Position numbers and translations under genes: made by a program. 64,000 nt of DNA, taken from Alteromonas gracilis. Its GTDB lineage: Bacteria > Pseudomonadota > Gammaproteobacteria > Enterobacterales > Alteromonadaceae. Positions within the stretch are counted from its first letter, which is position 1. Every line of letters begins with the position of its first letter. The notes under the pieces are model-generated. The model made no database searches. It was not told the DNA's origin and saw only the letters and a list, made by a program, of their open reading frames with translations. Of the stretch, positions 8,556 to 17,871 are shown in pieces. The stretch lies in assembly GCF_002993325.1 (NCBI RefSeq), contig NZ_PVNO01000027.1, positions 1 through 64,000 on the forward strand. The letters run 5' to 3'.

Positions 8556-11456
8556 ATGTTTACAAACTCTAAGCTGGCTAAGTCAGTGAAGTTAGCGTGC
8601 GCTTTTGGTGCGGTAGCTGCGACAGGAATCAGCGTACCTGCGTACGCACAAGAAGATGCTCAAGTAGAAGAAGCTGCAGTTGAAAAAGTGCAGGTTGTTG
8701 GTTCTCGTATCCGTAAAGTAGACTTCGTCAGCAACGCGCCAGTTGCTACGGTTGGTATAGAACAGTTTGAACTAACTAACTCAGTTAACACTGAAGCGCT
8801 TCTAAACACGCTTCCTCAAACAATTCCAGGCCTAGACCGTTCTTCAAATAACCCAGGCGGCGGTATCGCTACTGTTGACCTTCGTGGTCTTGGTACTAAC
8901 AGAACACTAGTTCTAATTGATGGCGTTCGCGCTGTACCTACAACTTCTGGCGGTACAGTTGACATCAACACAATTCCAGCTGCGCTTATCGAAAACGTAG
9001 AGGTACTAACAGGTGGTGCATCTGCGGTATATGGTTCTGACGCGGTTGCGGGTGTTGTTAACTTCGCACTTAAAAAGAATTTTGAAGGTGTAGATTTCAA
9101 TACTAGTTTTGAAACTACTGAAGAAGGTGATGCTGAGATTTGGAACGGCTCACTAACGCTAGGTGGCAACTTCGCTGATGACCGCGGTAACGTAGTTGTG
9201 AGCATGCAGTATACTGAGCGTTCGGCGCTTTTTGCTGATTCTCGCGATATTTCTAGCATCGCACTAACAGATGCTGTTGGCGATGACGGCCGTCTATTCC
9301 TAGAGCCTTTCGGTTCATCAGGTGTACCTGGTACATCTATCTTCACTGCAGGCCTACCAGATTCTTTCAATAGCGGTGCTATATTCAATCAGGACGGTAC
9401 TATTCGTCCATTCGTTCAAGGCGGTGCTGAGAACGATTTTTATAACTTTGCTCCAGTAAACTATCTACAGTTACCACAGCAACGTCACAACATCACTGCA
9501 ATCGGTCACTTTGAAATCAATGACACTACTGAAGTTTACATGCGCGGTAGTTTTGCTAACAGTGACGTACCACAGCAGCTAGCTGCGACACCTATTTTCC
9601 AGACGTCAACATTTACGCTAGACGGAAACCCGTTCATTGACCCAACAGCACAGCAGATCCTTTCTGACGCAGTTGGCGGTGACGTAGATACCGACGGTGA
9701 CGGCATTGCCGATACTGGTACAGCATTCTTACGTCGTCGTTTGTTAGAAGTTGGTCCTCGTATCGTTGAAGACGACAACACAATGTTCTCTATGCTTGCT
9801 GGCCTACGTGGTTCGTTTGGCGATTCAGCATGGACGTACGACACGTATTTCCAAACTGGCCGTGTAAACCAAAACTCTATCCAGTTAGGTAACGTAAACC
9901 GTGCACGTTTTGACCAAGCGCTTATTCTTGCCACAGATGAAGCTGGAAACGTTATTCTTGACGCAAACGGTGATCCAAGCTGTGCGAACACAGCGGCAAA
10001 TGGCTCACTAGTAAGCTGTTCTCCAATGAATCTGTTTGGTGAAGGTAATATCTCAGCAGAAGCTGCTGACTTCCTTCGTACTCGCGTAAACTCTACCTCT
10101 GAGTACGAGCAGAAACTTTTCGGTTTCAACATTTCTGGCGACACCATGGACTTCGTAGAACTTCCTGGTGGTCCAATCGGAATCGCGTTTGGTTTCGAAC
10201 GTCGTGAAGAAAGCTTCTCGTTCGACCCATCACAAGACCTTGCTGCAGGTACAATCGCTGGATTTAACGGTTCAGGCCCTGTTGCTGGTAGCTTCGATGT
10301 AAATGAATACTTTGTAGAAGCATATCTACCTCTTGTTGAAGGTGTAGAGTTCGCTGAACTTATCGACCTTGAGTTAGCATACCGCTATGCAGATTGGTCA
10401 ACAGTAGGTGGCGTAAATGCGTATAAAGTAGCCGGTTCATGGACTATTAACGATACACTTCGTTTCCGTTCAAGCTTCAACCGTGCGGTACGTGCGCCTA
10501 ACATTGGTGAGCTTTTCTCTCCACAGAACGAAGGCTTCCCACCAGCGGAAGATCCATGTTCATCTAAAGCATCTAACCAATCAGATGCAGTTCGCGCAAT
10601 TTGTACAGCGACTGGTGTACCTGCTAACGCGGTATTCACTCCTACGCTAGACGCAGTATCTGGTCAGACTCGTCAGGTAAGCGGTGGTAACCCTAATCTT
10701 CAAGAAGAAACTGCTGACACAATGTCTGTCGGTTTTGTTATTACGCCAATGGACGACTTCAGCGTGTCTGTTGACTACTTTGACATTGAAATTGAAGATG
10801 CAGTATTTGGTTTTGGTGGCGGTACTAACAACGTACTTTCTACCTGTTACGACCCATCAAATGAGCTAGGCGGTGTTGGTTCTGCATTCTGTGATGTTGT
10901 AAACCGTCGCCCTGATGGCTCTATCGATTTCGTTGAAATCCTTAGCCAGAACGTAGGTTCAATCAAGCTTACAGGTGTGGATATCGTTGCTGACTACGCA
11001 ATGGAAGTTGCGGGTGGCGATATGCGTGTTAACTACCTTGCTACTTACACCACTGAGAGCTCGTTCCAGTCATTCGCTGGCTCAGAGGTTATCGACTGTG
11101 CGGGTACATTTGGTAACACTTGTGGCGAGCCTACTCCAGAGTACGTTCACCGTATGACTGTTGCTTGGGGCATGGATGACTTTGACGTTCAGCTTCTATG
11201 GCGCTTCATCGGTGCAACGGAAGATGACGACAACGGTACTGTTTTCTTCCAAGAAGATACAGGTTCATTCAGCTACTTCGATCTGTCTGGTACTTACCAC
11301 ATTGGCGAAAACTACCGTCTAAATGCAGGTATTCGTAACATTGCAGACCGCGAAGCACCTCGTTTCGGAGACAACGCTGAGCAGTCAAATACATACCCTG
11401 CAACATACGATGTATTTGGTAGAACTTACTTCGTAGGTATCTCAGCTAGCTTCTAA
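8556..11456 (+). CDS. TonB-dependent outer-membrane receptor
   Basis: A 966-residue receptor. A signal peptide (about 1-32, ending PAYA-Q) precedes a TonB-box-like VEKVQVVGSRI segment (about 43-53), a plug domain (about 57-175, with VLIDGVRAVP and GGASAVYGSDAVAGVVN) and a barrel ending RTYFVGISASF. Closely spaced cysteine pairs, for example in the segments around residues 478-492 and 668-688, suggest disulphide-closed extracellular loops. It looks distinct from the Oar-like receptor before it, because it has no carboxypeptidase-like domain. It stands directly upstream of a methyltransferase, two 2-oxoglutarate oxygenases and the TonB2 operon, a context that suggests a shared transport task. 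The substrate is unknown. Confidence 0.92.
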   Translation: MFTNSKLAKSVKLACAFGAVAATGISVPAYAQEDAQVEEAAVEKVQVVGSRIRKVDFVSNAPVATVGIEQFELTNSVNTEALLNTLPQTIPGLDRSSNNPGGGIATVDLRGLGTNRTLVLIDGVRAVPTTSGGTVDINTIPAALIENVEVLTGGASAVYGSDAVAGVVNFALKKNFEGVDFNTSFETTEEGDAEIWNGSLTLGGNFADDRGNVVVSMQYTERSALFADSRDISSIALTDAVGDDGRLFLEPFGSSGVPGTSIFTAGLPDSFNSGAIFNQDGTIRPFVQGGAENDFYNFAPVNYLQLPQQRHNITAIGHFEINDTTEVYMRGSFANSDVPQQLAATPIFQTSTFTLDGNPFIDPTAQQILSDAVGGDVDTDGDGIADTGTAFLRRRLLEVGPRIVEDDNTMFSMLAGLRGSFGDSAWTYDTYFQTGRVNQNSIQLGNVNRARFDQALILATDEAGNVILDANGDPSCANTAANGSLVSCSPMNLFGEGNISAEAADFLRTRVNSTSEYEQKLFGFNISGDTMDFVELPGGPIGIAFGFERREESFSFDPSQDLAAGTIAGFNGSGPVAGSFDVNEYFVEAYLPLVEGVEFAELIDLELAYRYADWSTVGGVNAYKVAGSWTINDTLRFRSSFNRAVRAPNIGELFSPQNEGFPPAEDPCSSKASNQSDAVRAICTATGVPANAVFTPTLDAVSGQTRQVSGGNPNLQEETADTMSVGFVITPMDDFSVSVDYFDIEIEDAVFGFGGGTNNVLSTCYDPSNELGGVGSAFCDVVNRRPDGSIDFVEILSQNVGSIKLTGVDIVADYAMEVAGGDMRVNYLATYTTESSFQSFAGSEVIDCAGTFGNTCGEPTPEYVHRMTVAWGMDDFDVQLLWRFIGATEDDDNGTVFFQEDTGSFSYFDLSGTYHIGENYRLNAGIRNIADREAPRFGDNAEQSNTYPATYDVFGRTYFVGISASF

Positions 11457-11472
11457 TAGCTTATTGCTTTTT

Positions 11473-11502
11473 AAAAAAGTGGGCATTGCCCACTTTTTTT
11501 TT
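11473..11502 (+). terminator. Intrinsic terminator after the TonB receptor
   Basis: AAAAAAGTGGGCA and TGCCCACTTTTTT form a perfect 13-bp dyad around one base, with nine T residues on the plus strand. It is a strong, potentially bidirectional terminator. It separates the receptor from the following methyltransferase gene, so expression of the cassette needs read-through or a promoter inside this short gap. Confidence 0.85.
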
Positions 11503-11521
11503 GCTTTTTGTAAGGAGAACC

Positions 11522-12415
11522 ATGGGCACGATAGACGATTGGAATCAGTACTGGAACGAAAATCCTGATAGTAAAGTTTTGTTCACCGGAGACGATGGCA
11601 AAAGTATTTTAGATTTTGAGCACTTTTGGTCTAAAAACTTACCAAATGAGACAGCAATGCAGAGCGTAATCGATATAGCATGCGGTGCTGGCGCTCTCTT
11701 TCAAATTTTTGGTGATAAACGTTTTCATCGCAAAGTAGGTTTAGATTGTAGTGTAGATGCACTAAATTCCTTGAAAAAAAATGTTCCTGATGCACAGGTT
11801 ATACTGAATAAGGCGTCCCAACTTCCAAAAGAAAAATTGATTGAGTTCGATTTGATTGTAAGTCAGTTTGGTATTGAGTATTTAGGTGCCGAGGCAATTA
11901 AAAATATGCCAACGATGATGAAAGAAGGCTCGAGGTTCATTGCTCTTTGTCACTATAAAAACGGACACATATATTCTCGATATAATCGTGAAAAGGAGGG
12001 GATGGAGACGCTGTTTGAAATTCATGCTTTCGAAAATGCATTGCAGATAGCTGATTTGATTGTGACTGACCCAAACGTTTATGAAGATCGCGCTAAGCAA
12101 TATCTATCTCATCTATCAACATTGGACAACAAGTGGTGTGCGGGTAGTCTTCATTTCGTCAATGGAATTAAACAGTTATTTCTAGCTTACAAACACTATG
12201 AACATTCTGATATATTGGCATGGATAAAGGGCTTTGAGCAGCAGTTAGAAACGATCTATCGCCGCGTCTCAGCTATCTGTGACGTAGCATTATCAACATC
12301 TGACATAAAAGAGATAACCAATGGTAAATATTCAGATAGCTGGGTTGTTCGCCCGTTTTTACTCAAAAATAAAAACTTACCGGTAGCTTGGGATTTGAGA
12401 TTTAAAAAAGAGTGA
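11522..12415 (+). CDS. Class I SAM-dependent methyltransferase
   Basis: A 297-residue cytosolic methyltransferase. Motif I is clear as DIACGAGALF (residues 51-60), followed by the acidic end of strand 2 in KVGLDCS (about 71-77), and LIVSQFGIEYLG is motif IV-like. The frame is open from an ATG at 11486, but that codon lies inside the terminator stem. The ATG at 11522 with TAAGGAGAA just before it is the real start. The gene is followed after 3 bases by the TPR/oxygenase gene, so the two are co-transcribed. The substrate is unknown; a role in modifying a small molecule or a protein handled with the neighbouring oxygenases is inference. Confidence 0.85.
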   Translation: MGTIDDWNQYWNENPDSKVLFTGDDGKSILDFEHFWSKNLPNETAMQSVIDIACGAGALFQIFGDKRFHRKVGLDCSVDALNSLKKNVPDAQVILNKASQLPKEKLIEFDLIVSQFGIEYLGAEAIKNMPTMMKEGSRFIALCHYKNGHIYSRYNREKEGMETLFEIHAFENALQIADLIVTDPNVYEDRAKQYLSHLSTLDNKWCAGSLHFVNGIKQLFLAYKHYEHSDILAWIKGFEQQLETIYRRVSAICDVALSTSDIKEITNGKYSDSWVVRPFLLKNKNLPVAWDLRFKKE

Positions 12416-12418
12416 ACA

Positions 12419-14191
12419 ATGAAAAACCTTCAAAGCATAATGAGCCTTCATCAGAGGGGCCATTTGGCAGAGGCTGAGGCAGGTTACAAGTTACTGTTTG
12501 ATAAGAATGCTTCTGATATAAACCTGAATTATCTGTACGGAAAATTGCTTCTTGATACAAACAGGGCCGCAAACGCCTTTCCGCTTTTGGCATATGCATA
12601 CGAAAAGACGCAATCCAATATTAACGTACTATATGAATATGCCAAATGTCTTCTATCTCTCAACAGATATGAAGACGCCTACCGCTGTCTAACGCCTTTT
12701 AATAACAAGTCACTAGAAACAACAAAGCTGTTTCTTCGAGCTGCTAGCGGTGTTTGCAGTGATATTGAACTTGAGAGCTGGTATAAAAAACTAAAAACGT
12801 CTCAAAATACTATTGCGTTAACCAATTATGTTGCAGGCCTATTCGATAATAGAGGAGTGCTTACAAAGGCCTCCGAACTTTATAGAACAGTTCTCAAAGC
12901 GGATGAGAATAACACTACAGCGCTGCATAATTTAGCGACAGTTTTTAGGCGTTTAGAAAATCCTGAAGAGGCGCTAAACCTTTTAAAGCGGGCTCAACTA
13001 AACGGGCTCAATAATTTTCAACTGTATCATAACCTAGGCAATGCGTATTCAGACCTGAATATTCTTGAAAGCGCAATAGAGTCATATGAGAGAGCCATTC
13101 AGTTAAATCCCTATTACGTTGACAGCTATAAAAATCTTTCATCTATATACATAGAAGTTGGTCTAATTAATAAATCGTTATCGATTTTTGAGTCTGCCAT
13201 TCAAAGCGGGATTACAAGCAATGATATGCTTATTGCTTTGGCTGAAAACTATTTGCGGATGGGGAAAGTTGAGTCAGCTGAAACTTTATTGAGTAGCCAC
13301 CCTAATTTAGATCGTTCGTCAGTAGCATACTTGCAATGCAAGGCACGTCTATATCATGCAGATGAAAATTACCAAGAAGCTTATATGCTGTTAAAGGATA
13401 AAACAGACTCAGCTTTGATTCTAGACGCCGCCCAGTATGCACTACAAATAGATGAGCCAGGTTATGTACTTAACACTATGCCATCATTAACAACATCTAG
13501 CGATTCATCTGTTATGGCAAAAGCATATTTGGCTGTGGCAGAGAGACTTTCAAAACGCAATCAACATCGAAAAAGTTACTGTCACTATTCAATGTTAGTG
13601 AGATCCTACCAGTTACCAAACGTGGTTGGAGGAAAAGCATCTAGTGACTTTATCGCCTTGTTAAAAGAGCATGTATCTCGGTTGCATAGCGCCAAATCGG
13701 CACCTCTTCAACAGACGGTCAATGGTGGTACTCAAACCCGTGGGAATATCTTGTCCTCGAGCAATGAGCACCTAACAGAATTACGTCTTTTCTTTGAAAA
13801 TTCGGTCAGGGAATACATATCAGAAGTCAAAGCAATAGACGATCTGCATGAGTTCGTTGTTTTGCCGAACAACGATTTTAGAATCGTAGGAGCATGGTCC
13901 GTTTTTCTATCTGATAAAGGGTACCACACAAATCATGTTCATCCAGAAGGACGCTTAAGTGCTGTTTTTTACATTGAAATACCATCTGAGTTAGCACATG
14001 AGAAACATGAGGGATATTTGTCTTTTGGTACTCCAAATTTTAAACTTAAAACTAATCTAACTCATGAATACACTGTTCGGCCTGAAGTTGGCAAGTTGGT
14101 TATTTTCCCCTCTTACTTTTGGCACGGCACCATCCCATTTAAATCTGATGAAAAGCGATTAACTATAGCATTTGATATCTCATCTTCTTGA
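12419..14191 (+). CDS. TPR protein with C-terminal 2-oxoglutarate/Fe(II) oxygenase domain
   Basis: A 590-residue cytosolic protein. TPR-type helical repeats fill roughly residues 1-400; good units are ALHNLATVFRRLENPEEALN and YHNLGNAYSDLNILESAIES. A putative Fe(II)/2OG oxygenase domain of the PF13759 type occupies about 480-588. Likely metal ligands are His506 and/or His508 (HTNHVHPEG) and His569 (FPSYFWHGT), with Arg580 (EKRLTIAFD) as the 2-oxoglutarate-binding arginine. TPR fusions suggest a protein or peptide partner. The gene follows the methyltransferase by 3 bases and precedes a second oxygenase by 19. Base composition appears more AT-rich than in the flanking receptor and TonB genes. 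Confidence 0.85.
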   Translation: MKNLQSIMSLHQRGHLAEAEAGYKLLFDKNASDINLNYLYGKLLLDTNRAANAFPLLAYAYEKTQSNINVLYEYAKCLLSLNRYEDAYRCLTPFNNKSLETTKLFLRAASGVCSDIELESWYKKLKTSQNTIALTNYVAGLFDNRGVLTKASELYRTVLKADENNTTALHNLATVFRRLENPEEALNLLKRAQLNGLNNFQLYHNLGNAYSDLNILESAIESYERAIQLNPYYVDSYKNLSSIYIEVGLINKSLSIFESAIQSGITSNDMLIALAENYLRMGKVESAETLLSSHPNLDRSSVAYLQCKARLYHADENYQEAYMLLKDKTDSALILDAAQYALQIDEPGYVLNTMPSLTTSSDSSVMAKAYLAVAERLSKRNQHRKSYCHYSMLVRSYQLPNVVGGKASSDFIALLKEHVSRLHSAKSAPLQQTVNGGTQTRGNILSSSNEHLTELRLFFENSVREYISEVKAIDDLHEFVVLPNNDFRIVGAWSVFLSDKGYHTNHVHPEGRLSAVFYIEIPSELAHEKHEGYLSFGTPNFKLKTNLTHEYTVRPEVGKLVIFPSYFWHGTIPFKSDEKRLTIAFDISSS

Positions 14192-14210
14192 ATAATAAAA
14201 AGAGACAACA

Positions 14211-14909
14211 ATGACAAATTTTTGGAACAAAGAGTTAAACTTCGATGAACTTAAATCGAGCTTCGCTGAAGACGGCAAAGTGCGTGTTAACAAAGTATTG
14301 GACTTCGAGTTTGCTGCACTTTCATTTAAAGCATTAAACGAAAGAGTTGAATTTGATACCGCTATGTATGTGGACGGTAAAAATGCTGTGATGAGTAAAA
14401 AAGAATGGAACGGGTTAGAAGACACGCAACGCCAGCAGATATATTTTCATTTAATGGAAAATGCAGCAATGGGTAATGGTTTCTCTTACGGACGCAAGTA
14501 CATAACAGCCGAAGAAAAAGACTCGTTTCTGCTCAATTTTTATAAAAGCATAAACAGTGAAGAAGTGTTAGACGTCATTCGTAACATAACGGGAAAAAAT
14601 GATATTAACTACGCTAGTATGCAAGCAACAAAGTACGTCCCAGGCCAGTTTTTAACTCGACATAAAGATGATGTTCAATCTGAAGGCAGAAAATTGGCAT
14701 ATGTTTTTAATTTGTCGCCTGAATGGCACCCTGATTGGGGAGGACTGTTACAGTTTTTCAATAACGATGGTGAGACTTTAGAAAGCTGGACTCCTACATT
14801 CAATACATTAAGTTTGTTTGACGTAAAACATATACATAGCGTCACGTATTTAACACCGTTCGCTAAAAAACCGCGATACGCTTTAACCGGATGGTTTGGA
14901 ACACGCTAG
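14211..14909 (+). CDS. 2-oxoglutarate/Fe(II)-dependent oxygenase (prolyl-4-hydroxylase-like)
   Basis: A 232-residue oxygenase with the HxD...H iron triad His151, Asp153 (TRHKDD) and His209 (HIHSV), plus Arg222 for 2-oxoglutarate (KKPRYALTGW). The segment WGGLLQFFNNDG is typical of the 2OG-FeII_Oxy_3 fold. Family members hydroxylate peptidyl or free amino-acid side chains or small molecules. It is the last gene of the methyltransferase/TPR-oxygenase cassette, and the start has an AAAGAGACAA ribosome binding site. It may act on the same substrate as the preceding TPR-oxygenase. The target is not evident. Confidence 0.88.
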   Translation: MTNFWNKELNFDELKSSFAEDGKVRVNKVLDFEFAALSFKALNERVEFDTAMYVDGKNAVMSKKEWNGLEDTQRQQIYFHLMENAAMGNGFSYGRKYITAEEKDSFLLNFYKSINSEEVLDVIRNITGKNDINYASMQATKYVPGQFLTRHKDDVQSEGRKLAYVFNLSPEWHPDWGGLLQFFNNDGETLESWTPTFNTLSLFDVKHIHSVTYLTPFAKKPRYALTGWFGTR

Positions 14910-14937
14910 GTTTTTGACCAATTCATGCAGTGTCAAG

Positions 14938-15104
14938 CTACAACTTAACTTAATTGATTTAGAAAGAGACGCTTAATCATGTGAATATAATTTAAGCGAT
15001 CAACTTCGAAAGTTGTAGATGTAAAGAGGTCGTTACTTGACTCGTTACACCGTTCCATGTGAGTATACTACGTTCGTAGTACTGAACATTGACGTCAGTG
15101 CTAC
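14938..15104 (+). promoter_or_regulatory. Highly structured leader of the TonB2 operon
   Basis: The gap before the DUF3450 gene has several perfect dyads and no gene. An outer pair CTACAACTT (14938-14946) / AAGTTGTAG (15010-15018) encloses CGCTTAA (14970-14976) / TTAAGCG (14992-14998). Downstream, TACTACG-TT-CGTAGTA (15066-15081) shares bases with GTAGTACTGA (15076-15085) / TCAGTGCTAC (15095-15104; 9 of 10 paired plus one G-T). The last two cannot form together. There is no T-run, so this is not a classic terminator switch. Confidence 0.45.
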
Positions 15105-15198
15105 ATTCCTGAAACAAAATTGTGAAAGTTTTATACGCCCCTTGCCCGAATATTTTCCTTATCGGCGAGGATTCAAATAAGAAATTTGGTTGGGAACT

Positions 15199-15969
15199 AT
15201 GTCCAAAATGAGCAAGAGAACTCTTATTGCTTCTACTGTTATGGGTGCATTCGCACTAACAGGTAGTGCAGTCTCTGCAGATACGCTAGAAGATCTTCAT
15301 AAAGAAGAAGCGAAAATCCACGCGGCTGCAGCGAAATCTCAAGAAAAAATCAACACGTTGTTTGAACAGTCTCAAGAACTACTCGTTGAGTATCGTCAAA
15401 CAGTAGATGAGACAGAAAACCTTAAAATCTACAATGATTACATCGCTAGCCTAGTTGCAGACCAGCAGCGCGGTATCGATTCACTTCAGCGTCAAATCGA
15501 CAGCATCGAACAAACTAAGCAGGGCATCGTTCCTCTTATGTTCCGTATGATTGACAGCCTAGAGCAGTTCATCAAACTAGACCGTCCTATCCGTTTGGAA
15601 GAGCGTTTACAGCGCGTTGAACGTCTTCGTGACCTTATGGCTAACTCTAACGTTACTGTTTCTGAACAGTTCCGTCAGGTGCTAGAGGCCTACTTAGTAG
15701 AAGTTGAGTACGGTACTAAGATCAACTCTTACCAAGGCACTATTGATGATGCAGGTACGGAAGTTACTGTTGATTTCTTTAACCTAGGTCGTACGGCGTT
15801 ACTAGCTCTTTCACTTGATCAAACGCACGCGTGGGTTTGGAACAATGAAAGCCGCTCTTGGGAGAAGCTAGGTGATGAGTACCTTTCTTCGACTATTGAC
15901 GCAGTGAAAATGGCGAACGGAACCATTCCTGCGGCTCTTGTTAAACTACCAATTAGCGCAGCGGAGTAA
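15199..15969 (+). CDS. DUF3450 periplasmic protein of the TonB2 operon
   Basis: A periplasmic coiled-coil protein of about 256 residues. The signal peptide runs to about residue 28 (ALTGSAVSA-DT). A long heptad-rich helix covers about 30-130, and a compact C-terminal part carries GRTALLALSLDQTHAWVWN. It matches DUF3450, the family that heads TonB2/TtpC operons in Vibrio and relatives. The frame opens at a TTG at 15190; the ATG at 15199 is preferred, and the ATG at 15208 is possible. Six bases separate it from the next gene. Its exact job is not established; stabilising the periplasmic part of the TtpC complex is inference. Confidence 0.85.
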   Translation: MSKMSKRTLIASTVMGAFALTGSAVSADTLEDLHKEEAKIHAAAAKSQEKINTLFEQSQELLVEYRQTVDETENLKIYNDYIASLVADQQRGIDSLQRQIDSIEQTKQGIVPLMFRMIDSLEQFIKLDRPIRLEERLQRVERLRDLMANSNVTVSEQFRQVLEAYLVEVEYGTKINSYQGTIDDAGTEVTVDFFNLGRTALLALSLDQTHAWVWNNESRSWEKLGDEYLSSTIDAVKMANGTIPAALVKLPISAAE

Positions 15970-15975
15970 TTGTTA

Positions 15976-17334
15976 ATGAAACCAGTATTCAAATCTCTTT
16001 TAGCCGCTGTGACAGTTGCAGTTGCGGCAACCGGAGCGCAGGCTCAGGAAGCAAAGAGCCTGAAAGACCTTCTAGATCAGGTTCAACAGAACCGTGTTTC
16101 TGAAGCGAAACTAGACAAGCAACGCGAAGCTGAATTCCAATCAGCTCGTGCTGACAAGCAAGCGCTTCTTCGCAAGGCTCAAGCAAATCTTAAAGCCGAG
16201 CAAGATCGTGGTGATCGTCTACAGAAGCAATTCTCAGACAACGAAGTGACACTTAACGAAAAAGCGGCTGAACTAGACCAAGCAACCGGTACGCTTGGTG
16301 AAATGTTTGGTGTGGTACGTCAAGCATCATCTGAAGCTTACGGTCGTATTTCTACTTCAATCGTAAGTGCTCAGTTCCCTGGTCGTGGACAGTTCTTAGC
16401 AGAAATGTCTGAAGATTCTAAAGGTCTTCCTAACATCAAAGAACTAGAAGACCTATGGTTTGCACTTCAAAAAGAAATGACTGAAGGCGGTGAAGTAGTT
16501 AAGTTTACAACTGAAGTTGTAAACCTTGACGGTGGTTCTTCACAACAAGAAGTTCTTCGTGTTGGTACCTTCAACCTTGTTGGTGAGAATGGTTACTTAG
16601 CATACGATGCAGAGTCTGAAGTTGTTCAGCCTCTAGGTCGTCAACCAGACGGTCACTTTGTTGCGTCTGCAGAAGAGCTAATTGACGCGACTTCAGGTTT
16701 CACGCCTTTCTATGCTGACCCATCTCAAGGCGGTATCCTTGGTCTATTGAAGCAGAAAGCAACAATGTCTGAGCGTTACCACGCTGGTGGCCCAGTAGGT
16801 TACACAATCACACTAATGCTTGCTGTTGGTCTACTAATTGGTCTTTACAAAATGATCACGTTGACGATCACTGGTGGAAAAATGCGTTCACAGCTTAAGA
16901 ACGTAAACAATCCTTCAGAAGGTAATCCACTAGGTCGTATCCTTAAAGTTTATCAAGAGAACAAAACTGCTGACGCAGAAAACCTTGAGCTTAAACTTGA
17001 TGAAGCGATTCTTCGTGAACTTCCGAAAATTGAAAGCGGTATTAACGTAATCAAGATTTTTGCAGCGATTGCTCCACTACTTGGTCTACTAGGTACGGTA
17101 CTAGGTATGATCGAGACGTTCCAAACCATCACATTATTCGGTACTGGTGACCCTCGTATGATGGCAGGAAGTATCTCAATGGCTCTTGTAACTACTGCTC
17201 AGGGTATTATCGCGGCTCTGCCACTAATCCTTATGCACAGCATCGTAGCTTCTCGTAGCAAGTCAATCATCCACATTCTTGATGAGCAAACTGCTGGTAT
17301 CATAGCTGCTCACACAGAGTCGGAGAAAGCGTAA
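15976..17334 (+). CDS. ttpC: TtpC-type MotA/TolQ/ExbB proton-channel protein of the TonB2 system
   Basis: A 452-residue inner-membrane protein. A signal peptide (about 1-23) leads into a long periplasmic coiled coil (about 30-110) and a periplasmic domain to about 270. The first channel helix is VGYTITLMLAVGLLIGLYKM, and a MotA/TolQ/ExbB domain carries the family segments FAAIAPLLGLLGTVLGMIETF and ISMALVTTAQGIIAALPL. This extra-long ExbB-like architecture is that of Vibrio TtpC, needed for TonB2 function. The ATG at 15976 is chosen over a TTG at 15970, because GGAG at 15963-15966 is correctly spaced from it. Stop and start of the next gene are 1 base apart. Confidence 0.9.
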   Translation: MKPVFKSLLAAVTVAVAATGAQAQEAKSLKDLLDQVQQNRVSEAKLDKQREAEFQSARADKQALLRKAQANLKAEQDRGDRLQKQFSDNEVTLNEKAAELDQATGTLGEMFGVVRQASSEAYGRISTSIVSAQFPGRGQFLAEMSEDSKGLPNIKELEDLWFALQKEMTEGGEVVKFTTEVVNLDGGSSQQEVLRVGTFNLVGENGYLAYDAESEVVQPLGRQPDGHFVASAEELIDATSGFTPFYADPSQGGILGLLKQKATMSERYHAGGPVGYTITLMLAVGLLIGLYKMITLTITGGKMRSQLKNVNNPSEGNPLGRILKVYQENKTADAENLELKLDEAILRELPKIESGINVIKIFAAIAPLLGLLGTVLGMIETFQTITLFGTGDPRMMAGSISMALVTTAQGIIAALPLILMHSIVASRSKSIIHILDEQTAGIIAAHTESEKA

Positions 17335-17335
17335 T

Positions 17336-17860
17336 ATGAATTACCTGATTGGATTATTCGAATCGGTCAGGGACTTTATCGCTACCGGCGGTGACGTACT
17401 TTACTTCGTTGCTGCCGCGCTCTTTCTTATGTGGGTTTTAATGATTGAGCGTTACTGGTATTTAACCTCGGTCTTCCCAAAGGTGAAGAAAAACATCATC
17501 GCGAATTGGGATGCCCGAGCAGATACCACATCATGGTATGCGCATAGAATCCGTGACGCGTGGATTTCTCAAGCGTCAGACGATCTAAACGCTAGAATGC
17601 TGATTATCAGAACCATTATTGCAATGTGTCCACTAATCGGTCTACTTGGAACAGTAACCGGTATGATCAGTGTTTTCGAGACAATGGCAACGCAGGGCAC
17701 CAGCAACGCACGTCTAATGGCAGCTGGTATCTCTATGGCAACTATCCCGACAATGGCGGGAATGGTAGCCGCGCTATCTGGGCTGTTCATCAGTTCACGT
17801 CTTGAAGCGAAAGTGAAGCTGGCAAGAGAAGGGCTAGTTGATAGCCTGCCACATCATTAG
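17336..17860 (+). CDS. exbB2: ExbB2 proton-channel subunit
   Basis: A 174-residue MotA/TolQ/ExbB-family inner-membrane protein with three predicted helices: FIATGGDVLYFVAAALFLMWVL near the N-terminus, and a pair in the core MCPLIGLLGTVTGMISVF and TIPTMAGMVAALSGLFIS. With ExbD it forms the proton channel that energises TonB. It begins 1 base after the ttpC stop codon and lies 11 bases before exbD2, in the conserved TonB2 order. Confidence 0.93.
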   Translation: MNYLIGLFESVRDFIATGGDVLYFVAAALFLMWVLMIERYWYLTSVFPKVKKNIIANWDARADTTSWYAHRIRDAWISQASDDLNARMLIIRTIIAMCPLIGLLGTVTGMISVFETMATQGTSNARLMAAGISMATIPTMAGMVAALSGLFISSRLEAKVKLAREGLVDSLPHH

Positions 17861-17871
17861 AGAGAGAGATT

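Noticed and set aside
8816-10147. Two long minus-strand frames of 190 and 203 codons
   Set aside because: Both are antisense to the TonB receptor, caused by its codon bias; their Ser/Pro-rich translations look like shadows.
5288-11456. The two large TonB receptors as a recent tandem duplication
   Set aside because: The first has a carboxypeptidase-like domain and the second does not, and their barrel sequences differ throughout; they are different subfamilies.
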